64,000 bases of DNA, taken from positions 186,001 to 250,000 of the forward strand of contig NZ_JAAORA010000001.1 in the NCBI RefSeq assembly GCF_011601315.1, in the 5' to 3' direction. The DNA comes from Candidatus Chlorobium masyuteum (GTDB lineage: Bacteria; Bacteroidota; Chlorobiia; Chlorobiales; Chlorobiaceae). How positions within the stretch are numbered: position 1 is the first letter of the stretch; each line of letters opens with the position of its first letter. A program made the position numbers and the translations under genes. The notes beneath the pieces were generated by a model. It was not told where the DNA came from. It worked only from the letters and a program-made list of their open reading frames with translations, and did no database searches. This document shows, one piece after another, positions 40,367 through 48,026 of this stretch.

Positions 40367-40951
40367 TCACAACTTCAGAAAATGCTTTTCAACCGCCTCA
40401 AGCTCTTTATGCTCTTCTCCAGGCAAAGGCTTCCGTAAACCGGCAACCGGCTGCAGTACATCCGGAAAAATACTGACCTCGACCCCCTGCATGATACTGT
40501 CAAAAAAGACAACAAGCCTTGTCTCCCGACCATGCTTCACTACCACCCCTTCTAAATCCCTGAATGGACCGGCAAGAACCTTGACCTTCTGTCCAACCGG
40601 AATATCGGCGACTGTACGTCCAATCGCATCCGGCTCCCTGACAAGTTTTCTGAGCCAATCAATATCTTTTTCCGCTATCACCGAAGGCACTTTACCGATT
40701 CCGATAAACTTGACCACACCTTCCGTCTCAAGTACAGGAAGATGATCATGGCGCATATCGATATTGACAAACACATAACCCCGAAACAGAGGCTCGCTCA
40801 CTTTTTTCTTCCGGTCACTCCACTGCTTCCATGTTTCAATCAGCGGTAGAAAAGTTGTAATCTGCTTTTCAACCAGCATCCGGTACACTTTTTTTTCATA
40901 ACGGGATCGAACATAAACAGCATACCAACGCAGATTCTCATCCTCAACCAT
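40367..40951 (-). CDS. NusG/RfaH-like transcription antiterminator (UpxY type)
   Basis: 194 residues: an N-terminal NGN domain (WYAVYVRSRYEKKVYRML near 9-26; FRGYVFVNIDMRHDHLPVLE near 75-95) and a C-terminal KOW domain (VGQKVKVLAGPFRDLEGVVVKHGRETRLVVFFD near 115-150). This is a specialised NusG paralogue, as used in Bacteroidota to read through long capsule operons. It is read by the AGAGGT sequence just after the small ORF at 40967. In known cases the gene leads its operon; here it lies beyond the 3' end of the polysaccharide locus. It probably acts in trans or on another locus (inference). Confidence 0.92.
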   Translation of the reverse strand: MVEDENLRWYAVYVRSRYEKKVYRMLVEKQITTFLPLIETWKQWSDRKKKVSEPLFRGYVFVNIDMRHDHLPVLETEGVVKFIGIGKVPSVIAEKDIDWLRKLVREPDAIGRTVADIPVGQKVKVLAGPFRDLEGVVVKHGRETRLVVFFDSIMQGVEVSIFPDVLQPVAGLRKPLPGEEHKELEAVEKHFLKL

Positions 40952-40966
40952 AATATCCGGACCTCT

Positions 40967-41047
40967 TTATTTAAACCAATGCGCAATTCCCACCAAAAGA
41001 ATGAAAGACAAGGTAACCACTGCACAATAGTTCACAAAATGCACCAT
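40967..41047 (-). CDS. 26-residue membrane peptide ORF upstream of the NusG-like gene
   Basis: ATG at 41047 to TAA at 40967-40969, encoding a 26-residue peptide with one hydrophobic stretch (about NYCAVVTLSFILLVGIA) and polar ends. A very good ribosome site GAGGAGAG lies about 8 bases before the ATG. The stop is 15 bp before the NusG-like start, whose own AGAGGT follows directly. The strong RBS and close coupling favour a real leader or small membrane protein, but it is too short to prove by sequence alone. Confidence 0.6.
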   Translation of the reverse strand: MVHFVNYCAVVTLSFILLVGIAHWFK

Positions 41048-41073
41048 AAAAAATCTCTCCTCGTCATCTTACC

Positions 41074-41118
41074 CTTTCAGCGGCAAAAAATGAACCAAAA
41101 AAAAGCGCTGAAAGCGCG
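41074..41118 (-). promoter_or_regulatory. Leader with terminator-like hairpin and competing pairing
   Basis: On the minus strand, GCGCT-TTC-AGCGC (41118-41106) is followed by nine T residues (41105-41097), a short intrinsic terminator. The overlapping strand CTTTCAGCG (41115-41107) can instead pair perfectly over 9 bp with CGCTGAAAG (41082-41074) downstream. It lies 115 bp beyond the end of the polysaccharide locus and before the small ORF and NusG-like gene. Confidence 0.55.
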
Positions 41119-41232
41119 ATTAGAGTAATTGTTCGGCCCTGATTATTATGGATGCCGGATTTTAAAAAGGGTAGTCCTCGTTTTTATGTTTTTAATTTAA
41201 AATCAATAATTCAAAATTCAGAATCATTATTA

Positions 41233-41976
41233 TCAGGGCTTCGCCCAATAATAAATCAATCCGATCATCTCCCGCAAGGCTGTTGAAGAGAGAGCAAGCG
41301 CACCGGGATCAGGAAGAAAATCCAAAATGGTCACTTCACTATTGTCTCCTGCCTGAAAATCCACAGGATATCGCTCTACCTGAAATCCTGCCTTTTCAAA
41401 CTGCATTGCAGCTCGACGCATATGGAATGCGCTCGTAACCAGTATAATTTTTTTCCGCGCACCACTTCTGACCCCAAGCAGCCGCGCTGCTGCTACCGCT
41501 TCATCCGCTGTATTTCCTGCAACTGCGGTTAAGAGAATCGCCTTTTCGGGCACACCGATAAGCATAGCCCTTTTGGCAAGCAGCTCACCTTCGGGAATTG
41601 ATTCAGGTTGCCATGGCACCTGACCTCGGGTAAAAACAATCACCGGAGCTTTGCCTGCTTTGAACAGATCAATACCACCTTCAAAACGATCTACCCCGCC
41701 ATTCCATTCTCCCAAAGGTGCCCCTTTAATCTGACCAACTATCCCACTCAATACCACAACAGCATCCACTTTGTGCAGAGAACTCACCGGAACCCTGCTT
41801 GCCCAGCCCTCCACTGCCCGTATCAAGGAAGCGCTGACAACCGGCATACTGAACATTCCCAGAACCATGATACCGAGCCCAATCAGCAGGCGACGGCGAA
41901 AAAACAGCCCTGCAACTAAAAGCAGCAGGCTCAAACCCAACGGCAGCACCAGTATCGGAAGTATCTTGTTAATCAC
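41233..41976 (-). CDS. YdcF/ElyC-type DUF218 membrane protein
   Basis: 247 residues: two N-terminal hydrophobic segments (LVLPLGLSLLLLVAGLFF; LIGLGIMVLGMFSMPVVSASL) followed by a DUF218 domain (about 65-247) with DAVVVLSGIVGQ, APVIVFTRGQVPW, EGELLAKRAMLIGVPEKAI, NTADEAVAAARLLG and ILVTSAFHMRRAAMQFEKAGF. The ElyC/SanA/YdcF group is linked to envelope polysaccharide and peptidoglycan lipid-carrier homeostasis. It is the last gene of the polysaccharide locus; a second DUF218 domain occurs in the fusion at 54956-56800. Activity is unproven. Confidence 0.88.
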   Translation of the reverse strand: MINKILPILVLPLGLSLLLLVAGLFFRRRLLIGLGIMVLGMFSMPVVSASLIRAVEGWASRVPVSSLHKVDAVVVLSGIVGQIKGAPLGEWNGGVDRFEGGIDLFKAGKAPVIVFTRGQVPWQPESIPEGELLAKRAMLIGVPEKAILLTAVAGNTADEAVAAARLLGVRSGARKKIILVTSAFHMRRAAMQFEKAGFQVERYPVDFQAGDNSEVTILDFLPDPGALALSSTALREMIGLIYYWAKP

Positions 41977-42006
41977 CTGCTTCCCTCTTATGAATTATGA
42001 AACGGG

Positions 42007-42606
42007 TTATACGTGCGGGGCTTTACCCGGATAGAGTTTTTCCTGCCTGTATTCGTTGTATGGGAACAGATCGATCTGATCGAAAAAAGGCTGACAGGCA
42101 TCCTTTGCAGATACCCTGATATCCTCTTGCGGAAGAGTCCAGTCGATACCGAGAGCGGGATCATTCCACATGATACCGGCATCGTGCGAAGGGGTGTAGT
42201 AGTTGTCACACTTGTAGGCAAAAACCGCCGCCTCCGAGAGTACAACAAATCCGTGCGCAAACCCTTTCGGCACCCACATCATGTTCTTGCGATCACCATC
42301 AAGCAGACAGGATACATGCCTGCCATACCAGGGCGATCCCTGGCGGATATCCACCGCGACATCAAGCACCCGGCCCTGAACCGCACGCACAAGTTTCGAC
42401 TGGGTAAAGGGCGGTTTCTGAAAATGCAAACCGCGAAGCACGCCATAACCGGATTTCGACTCGTTATCCTGCACAAACGAAACCTTTCCTATCTGCGTCT
42501 CGACCTCATCCTGACGAAATGACTCAAAAAAATAACCACGGTTATCTCCAAAAACTTCCGGCTCAAAAAACAGCACATCAGGTATAGCTGAAACAGTTAC
42601 TCGCAT
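42007..42606 (-). CDS. rfbC: dTDP-4-dehydrorhamnose 3,5-epimerase
   Basis: Third step of dTDP-L-rhamnose synthesis. The 199 residues start MRVTVSAIPDVLFFEPEVFG and have GYFFESFRQDEV, SKSGYGVLRGLHFQKPPF with the catalytic His near 62, DVAVDIRQGSPWYGRHV and WVPKGFAHGFVVLSE with FAYKCDNYY near 135. The C-terminal extension beyond 185 is slightly longer than usual. rfbA is adjacent; rfbB and rfbD are not in the window. Together they imply rhamnose or a related deoxysugar in the surface glycan. Confidence 0.95.
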   Translation of the reverse strand: MRVTVSAIPDVLFFEPEVFGDNRGYFFESFRQDEVETQIGKVSFVQDNESKSGYGVLRGLHFQKPPFTQSKLVRAVQGRVLDVAVDIRQGSPWYGRHVSCLLDGDRKNMMWVPKGFAHGFVVLSEAAVFAYKCDNYYTPSHDAGIMWNDPALGIDWTLPQEDIRVSAKDACQPFFDQIDLFPYNEYRQEKLYPGKAPHV

Positions 42607-42660
42607 AACCTTTATTCAATATAAATTAAGCCCAAAATACAGCGCCGCGTCACAACACCA

Positions 42661-43545
42661 TCAATATTTTCCTTGAAAAGGCAGCTTCTTCAGATACTCT
42701 CCATAATGATTTTTCATGAGCGGTTCCGCCAACAGCAAAAGATCTGCATCTGTTATCCACCCGTAACGCCAGGCAATTTCCTCAGGACATGCGATTTTCA
42801 ACCCCTGCCGTTTTTCGACCGTCTGGATGAAGTTTCCCGCTTCCTGGAAGGATTCATGCGTTCCCGTATCAAGCCATGCAAAACCGCGACCAAGCATCGA
42901 ACATTGTAATACTTCACGCTTCAGATATACTTCATTTATCGAGGTAATCTCAAGCTCTCCTCTTGCTGATGGACAAACATTTTTTGCAATCTCCACCACA
43001 TCATTCGGATAAAAGTAAAGCCCGACGACAGCAAAATTCGATTTCGGGTATACCGGTTTTTCTTCAATCGAGAGTACATTTCCCGCCGCATCGAACTCAG
43101 CAACACCATATCGCTCGGGGTCACTGACATAGTAACCAAATATGTTTGCCCGACGCTCTTCCGCCACCATTCTGACTGCTGCTTCAAGCATCTGCGTAAA
43201 CCCGTATCCGAAAAAGATATTATCACCGAGAATGAGCGCCACGTCATCACTACCAATGAAAGATTCACCAAGAATAAACGCCTGAGCAAGTCCATCCGGA
43301 GAGGGCTGGACAGTATAGGAGAGTGAAATCCCCCAGTCACTGCCGTTACCAAGCAATTTGATAAACATCGACTGGTCTTCAGGGGTGGTGATGATGAGTA
43401 TCTCCCTGATTCCTGCAAGCATCAGGGTCGTCAGGGGATAATAGATCATCGGCTTGTCATAAACCGGCAGGAGCTGTTTGGATATTCCTTTTGTTACCGG
43501 GTAGAGCCTCGTACCAGATCCCCCGGCAAGAATTATTCCTTTCAT
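42661..43545 (-). CDS. rfbA: Glucose-1-phosphate thymidylyltransferase
   Basis: Makes dTDP-glucose, first step of dTDP-rhamnose synthesis. I place the start at 43545 because the protein then begins [20 protein letters not shown], the nucleotidyltransferase signature; the open frame extends 15 codons further without similarity. About 294 residues: [20 protein letters not shown] near 24, [11 protein letters not shown] near 107, [21 protein letters not shown] near 155 and [17 protein letters not shown] near 222. Normal length. It precedes rfbC in the locus. Confidence 0.96.
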   Translation of the reverse strand: MKGIILAGGSGTRLYPVTKGISKQLLPVYDKPMIYYPLTTLMLAGIREILIITTPEDQSMFIKLLGNGSDWGISLSYTVQPSPDGLAQAFILGESFIGSDDVALILGDNIFFGYGFTQMLEAAVRMVAEERRANIFGYYVSDPERYGVAEFDAAGNVLSIEEKPVYPKSNFAVVGLYFYPNDVVEIAKNVCPSARGELEITSINEVYLKREVLQCSMLGRGFAWLDTGTHESFQEAGNFIQTVEKRQGLKIACPEEIAWRYGWITDADLLLLAEPLMKNHYGEYLKKLPFQGKY

Positions 43546-43663
43546 ACTTCGTACTTGATTACAATATTTCCGGGAATTTGCATAACACACTCACCTCCCC
43601 CTCTTAATTCCAAAATCGGCATTCAAAACCAATAATCTCTTGAAGTATTAGTAATCACCTGCA

Positions 43664-44209
43664 TCATCTCTTATCCTCTTGCACAATAACTTGCAAATTT
43701 TTCAAATACAAAGCAGCCTCTTCACTGCCTTCTTGAGGTGCCCATAGAGCAACCTCTTTAGCTTGGTCAGGATTAAATGGCCCAGCCTTAACTTCAAAAA
43801 GTACCGACCCGGGAACTAATGCAACGACTGTATGCCATGAGCCGGAAGGTAACTCAACACCGGATGCCAGATCTTCAGTTGAAGCATACTTTTCAGAGCC
43901 GAATTTTATCGTATCAACAATAACCCCAGTCTCATCAAACAAAATCAGGGCAAACAGCCCTCGAACAGCAATCAATGTCTCTGTTTTAGGATCAAGAGCA
44001 TGCCTGTGAGGAAGAATATAGCTGTCGACGGCTATTGCATTGAATAACCTTTGGCAAGGATCCTGATAGCTTGAGTGAATGTTCCTGTGCTGCCGTTTTC
44101 TGGAAGATTTATCTGCTTCAAGGCTCAGGCGATCCAGATAACGTGTACCAAATTGCAAGCTCCTGCTGCACGTTTTATTCCATACTTGTTTAACGGTACT
44201 TAGAAGCAT
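43664..44209 (-). CDS. WbuC family cupin protein
   Basis: 181-residue protein with a WbuC-like cupin fold. Metal-binding-type residues occur at SYILPHRHALDPKTETLIAVRG (about 62-83), and the second half has LPSGSWHTVVALVPGSVLFEVKAGPF. WbuC-type proteins are frequent in O-antigen loci but their activity is not known. The N-terminal 30 residues are poorly conserved. It begins 11 bp after the sugar dehydrogenase gene, so they are probably co-translated. Confidence 0.85.
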   Translation of the reverse strand: MLLSTVKQVWNKTCSRSLQFGTRYLDRLSLEADKSSRKRQHRNIHSSYQDPCQRLFNAIAVDSYILPHRHALDPKTETLIAVRGLFALILFDETGVIVDTIKFGSEKYASTEDLASGVELPSGSWHTVVALVPGSVLFEVKAGPFNPDQAKEVALWAPQEGSEEAALYLKNLQVIVQEDKR

Positions 44210-44220
44210 ATGAAAACCGT

Positions 44221-45510
44221 TTATAACCTGCCATCGACTGAATCCTGAGGTAATACCCCCTTAATATCATAAACCACAAAATTTTCAGTGGAAGCGAGCG
44301 CAGCAATGTCCAGTGTTTTGAATTGATCGTGAGCTACAGCGAGAATAACTGCCTCATAATGGTTGGCGTTCAAGTTGGAAAGCGACTCAAGCCGGTACTC
44401 ATGCATAACCTCTTCCGGGTTTGCCCAGGGATCATAAATATCTACTTGTGTGCCGTACTGCTTGAGTTCATGAACGATATCGACCACCTTGGTGTTGCGG
44501 ATATCGGGACAGTTCTCCTTGAAGGTAATACCGAGTATGAGTACGTTAGCTCCCTTTATTTTGTGATCCCGGGCAATCATCAGCTTGATGACTTCAGAGG
44601 CAACATATTTGCCCATATTGTCATTGAGCCGTCTGCCGGCGAGAATGATTTCGGAATGATAACCATACTCCTGAGCCTTTTGAGCAAGGTAGTAGGGATC
44701 AACACCAATGCAATGACCGCCAACTAGACCTGGCCGGAAGGGAAGAAAGTTCCATTTCGTACCCGCTGCGGCAAGCACCTCCAGTGTATCAATGCCCATA
44801 CGATTGAATATCATGGAGAGCTCATTGACAAAAGCAATGTTGATGTCCCTCTGGGAGTTTTCAATTACTTTTGCTGCTTCGGCAACCTTGATGGAGGAAG
44901 CACAATGCGTTCCGGCCGTGATGATAGAGCGATAGAGTTCATCAACTTTTTTGGCGGTTTCAGGAGTCGACCCTGAGGTTACCTTCTTTATTTTGGTAAC
45001 GGTATGCTCCTTGTCGCCGGGATTGATGCGCTCCGGAGAGTAACCGGCAAAAAAGTCCCGGTTAAAGATGAGGCCGGAAACCCTTTCAAGAACTGGAACA
45101 CAATCCTCTTCGGTAGCTCCTGGATAAACCGTTGATTCATAGATAACGATATCACCCTGCTTGAGCACTCTTCCGATCGTCTCACTGGCTTTAACAAGCG
45201 GAGTCAGAACCGGACGATTGTTTTTATCCGTTGGAGTCGGAACCGTAACGATGTAGTAATTTGCAGCAGCAAGCTCACTCGCGTTTGCAGTAATAAAAAG
45301 TCCGTTTGCACCGCTATTGTTATTACAGCTAAGGACACTTTTAAGGTGATCGCCCGTTATCTCAAGCGTGGCATCATGACCGGATTGCAGATCTTCAACC
45401 CGATCCTGTTTGATGTCAAACCCGATAACAGGATACTTTTTGGCAAATTCCACAGCAAGAGGCAACCCTACATAACCGAGGCCGATAACGGCAATTCTGA
45501 TAGGCGTCAT
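44221..45510 (-). CDS. UDP-N-acetylhexosamine 6-dehydrogenase (TviB/WbpO type)
   Basis: 429 residues of the nucleotide-sugar dehydrogenase family. The NAD site is [21 protein letters not shown] near 4, the middle has [19 protein letters not shown] near 125, the catalytic region has [21 protein letters not shown] near 150 and [21 protein letters not shown] near 210, with the catalytic Cys in [19 protein letters not shown] near 262. The C-terminal domain has [22 protein letters not shown]. The pattern resembles TviB/WbpO making a uronic acid of an N-acetyl-hexosamine; the substrate is inferred. Confidence 0.9.
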   Translation of the reverse strand: MTPIRIAVIGLGYVGLPLAVEFAKKYPVIGFDIKQDRVEDLQSGHDATLEITGDHLKSVLSCNNNSGANGLFITANASELAAANYYIVTVPTPTDKNNRPVLTPLVKASETIGRVLKQGDIVIYESTVYPGATEEDCVPVLERVSGLIFNRDFFAGYSPERINPGDKEHTVTKIKKVTSGSTPETAKKVDELYRSIITAGTHCASSIKVAEAAKVIENSQRDINIAFVNELSMIFNRMGIDTLEVLAAAGTKWNFLPFRPGLVGGHCIGVDPYYLAQKAQEYGYHSEIILAGRRLNDNMGKYVASEVIKLMIARDHKIKGANVLILGITFKENCPDIRNTKVVDIVHELKQYGTQVDIYDPWANPEEVMHEYRLESLSNLNANHYEAVILAVAHDQFKTLDIAALASTENFVVYDIKGVLPQDSVDGRL

Positions 45511-45679
45511 TAATTAATGGGGGAAATGATTTTATTTCAAAAATTAATACACAACAATTCAGTCAGATCGTGTCTATATACCTATAATAAAAAAGAATCA
45601 GAATATCTGTTCCTGTTCCTGGAACAATAGCGCAATACCGACTGACAGTGCAACCGCAAAAAAATCTTTCTTATGAAAA

Positions 45680-46660
45680 TCATCCGAGTTTGGTAGCACG
45701 GGCATAATGGCCTCCTGAACCGGTCACAACCTTTATTTCCGTAAAACCTGCATCCCTGAACAACTCCAAAAACTTCTTATAAGAATACCGATGGTTAACG
45801 GGTGCAAGCAAACGGTCTTCAAGATCTCCATAAATTGAATGCGGTGATGTCCCCCAATGCAAAGGCATTGCATTTCCAAGCTTTGAAAGGTGGGGAATGC
45901 GCTTCATAATCCATGCAGGCCAGGAAAAAAACAGAAGGCAGGGCCAGGCGAGAAGATGACAAAAGAACTGCGCCATCCGGTGAGGCATATATCTGATGAG
46001 TTGCATCAACAAGGTTTCCGCAATAATGCCCGACCGTTTGAAAAGGTCATCCTCATGGTTCTTGTAGAGATAAACAAAGGCCGTCCCGCCCGTTTTAAGC
46101 ACCCGGAAAGCCTCTTTGACGCACTTTTCAGGATCATCCGTATGGTGAAACACACCGAAAGAAACGACATAATCAAAAAGTGAGGCCTTTAGTGGCAGTA
46201 ACCTGGCATCACCCCGGATAAAATGCAGATTGACGACAGTCCTGAACCGTTCTGCCAGCGTTTTGACATTCTCACCAATATCCATCGCCAGAATGTCAAG
46301 GTCACTCCTTGATTTTGCGAGCTTAACGGCATCTTCACCGGCACCGCAACCAATCTCAAGTAGCCTTGAACCTTCAGCAAAGAAAAAACCGGAGCCGAAT
46401 ACATCTTCAAATTGCGAAAAATGTCCGGAATGCACCTCTTCATCAGATGATACATGATGAAGGTTCTCTCCCCAGGTAACCAATGCCTTTTTTGCTATCG
46501 CATCTCTCTGCTGCAGTTCAACAAAATCCGCAATAAAAGCAGAGAGCGGATATCTTTTCTGACACCCCGAACAGAGAAACTCTCCATCCTTTTCGTGCAA
46601 CGCGCAGGCACACGATGGACACTGCACCACAGCAATGATACTATCTCTATAATCCTGCAT
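45680..46660 (-). CDS. SAM methyltransferase with N-terminal zinc ribbon
   Basis: 326 residues. A zinc ribbon at about 14-39 (CPSC ... CSGC) precedes a class I SAM fold: LLEIGCGAGEDAVKLAK near 98, ILAMDIGENVKTLA near 122, GDARLLPLKASLFDYVVSFGVFHHTDDPEK near 150 and AFRVLKTGGTAFVYLYK. A hydrophobic stretch (RMAQFFCHLLAWPCLLFFSWPAW, about 230-252) follows, which is unusual and may attach it to the membrane. The acceptor is unknown, presumably a glycan or sugar intermediate. Isolated by about 170 bp from the dehydrogenase gene. Confidence 0.85.
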   Translation of the reverse strand: MQDYRDSIIAVVQCPSCACALHEKDGEFLCSGCQKRYPLSAFIADFVELQQRDAIAKKALVTWGENLHHVSSDEEVHSGHFSQFEDVFGSGFFFAEGSRLLEIGCGAGEDAVKLAKSRSDLDILAMDIGENVKTLAERFRTVVNLHFIRGDARLLPLKASLFDYVVSFGVFHHTDDPEKCVKEAFRVLKTGGTAFVYLYKNHEDDLFKRSGIIAETLLMQLIRYMPHRMAQFFCHLLAWPCLLFFSWPAWIMKRIPHLSKLGNAMPLHWGTSPHSIYGDLEDRLLAPVNHRYSYKKFLELFRDAGFTEIKVVTGSGGHYARATKLG

Positions 46661-46720
46661 TAAACAACCATATTTTTCAAATGATACACCACCAGATATA
46701 ACGGGAGTTCCAACTACCGG

Positions 46721-47911
46721 TCATCTCCCCTTACCACCTTTACTCCCGGTAACATCATCGACAACTTGTAAATACTTCCGGATCACAATCTGCTCGTCAA
46801 AGCGTGTTTCGGCAATATTTCGCGAATGACTACCGAACTGTAATTGCAATGCTTTTGGCAGTGCAATAAACGTAAAGATTTTTTCAGCTAAATCATTACT
46901 CTCTCTGGCTTTACATAAATACCCATTAACTCCGTCACACACAACTTCACGGCAGCCGGGAACATCGGTCGCAATTAAAGGTTTACCCATAGCCGCAGCT
47001 TCAAGGAGGGAGCGGGGTGTTCCTTCCCTGTAGGAGGGGAGAACAACACAGTCCGCAGCAGCAAGAAACGGTCTGACATCATCCGACGTACCGAGATACT
47101 CAATGACACCCTCTTGTACCCAGGCCTCTACATCTTCGCGGGGAACAGCCGTCTGATTCTTCACATCAAGAAAGCCAAGCAAATGGAAGCGCGTTTCAGG
47201 ATTCCGCTTTTTGACAATTCTGGCTGCATCAACATACTCCCTTACACCTTTATCCCAAAGAAGCCTGGCAACCATAAGAAATACAGGGCCATCACCCGGA
47301 GTGTCCCCAATACCATGCTTAACCGGATTATAATGCTGCAGATCAATCCCCGATCCGGGAAGAAGGTCAGTCTTTGCTCTTTTAACAAGCCCTTTTTCGA
47401 GAAAAAGAGTACGGTCATCTTCATTTTGAAAATATACCCTTTTTGACCGGCTCAATCCTGTACGATAAAGCAGACTGACCAGAGCAGCCATCCATCCTCC
47501 ACGGATAAAAGCAGTACCCAGACCGGAAATATTATTGATTACCGGAGTACCTGTTACTTTTGCAGCAAGTGATGCATAGATATTAGGCTTGACTGTATAC
47601 GCAAGAATCGCATCAGGCTTTTCATGAAATAATACTTTTAAAAAGCCAAGCATCAGTTGGAAATCGCGAACTGGATGAGTTCCCTTATTATCCATTTGCA
47701 AAGGAACATAGCGGCATCCAAGTGCCGTCAACCGTTCACGATATTCATCCTCAGGAGCAAGGGCAATAACCTCATAACCGTTAGCAACAAGCTTCGTAAT
47801 TAACCCTCCACGGAAATTAACAAGATTCCATGTAGTATTGGCACTTATTAATATTTTTCTATTTTTTTTTGACACATTATATAGATAACTGCTTGACGAA
47901 ATAGTATACAC
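46721..47911 (-). CDS. Glycosyltransferase family 4
   Basis: 396 residues from a GTG at 47911 (a second GTG at 47875 would remove 12 poorly conserved residues). GT-B fold: RKILISANTTWNLVNFRGGLI near 17, NNISGLGTAF near 130, FLMVARLLWDKGVREYVDAA near 212, EYLGTSDDVRPFLAAADCVVLPSYREGTPRSLLEAAAMGKPLIATDVPG near 285-335 with the E-x7-E type catalytic motif. Similar to PelF/CapM-like transferases that act early in O-unit assembly; the sugar cannot be assigned. Confidence 0.9.
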   Translation of the reverse strand: MYTISSSSYLYNVSKKNRKILISANTTWNLVNFRGGLITKLVANGYEVIALAPEDEYRERLTALGCRYVPLQMDNKGTHPVRDFQLMLGFLKVLFHEKPDAILAYTVKPNIYASLAAKVTGTPVINNISGLGTAFIRGGWMAALVSLLYRTGLSRSKRVYFQNEDDRTLFLEKGLVKRAKTDLLPGSGIDLQHYNPVKHGIGDTPGDGPVFLMVARLLWDKGVREYVDAARIVKKRNPETRFHLLGFLDVKNQTAVPREDVEAWVQEGVIEYLGTSDDVRPFLAAADCVVLPSYREGTPRSLLEAAAMGKPLIATDVPGCREVVCDGVNGYLCKARESNDLAEKIFTFIALPKALQLQFGSHSRNIAETRFDEQIVIRKYLQVVDDVTGSKGGKGR

Positions 47912-48026
47912 TTTAAATTGGTATATTTTTCATTTAGCATGACCTCCCATTTGCCATATAAATTACCGGAAGGATGTGGAATAAAATATCATATACGGCA
48001 TAAAAATAAATCTCATATAGTTATTA

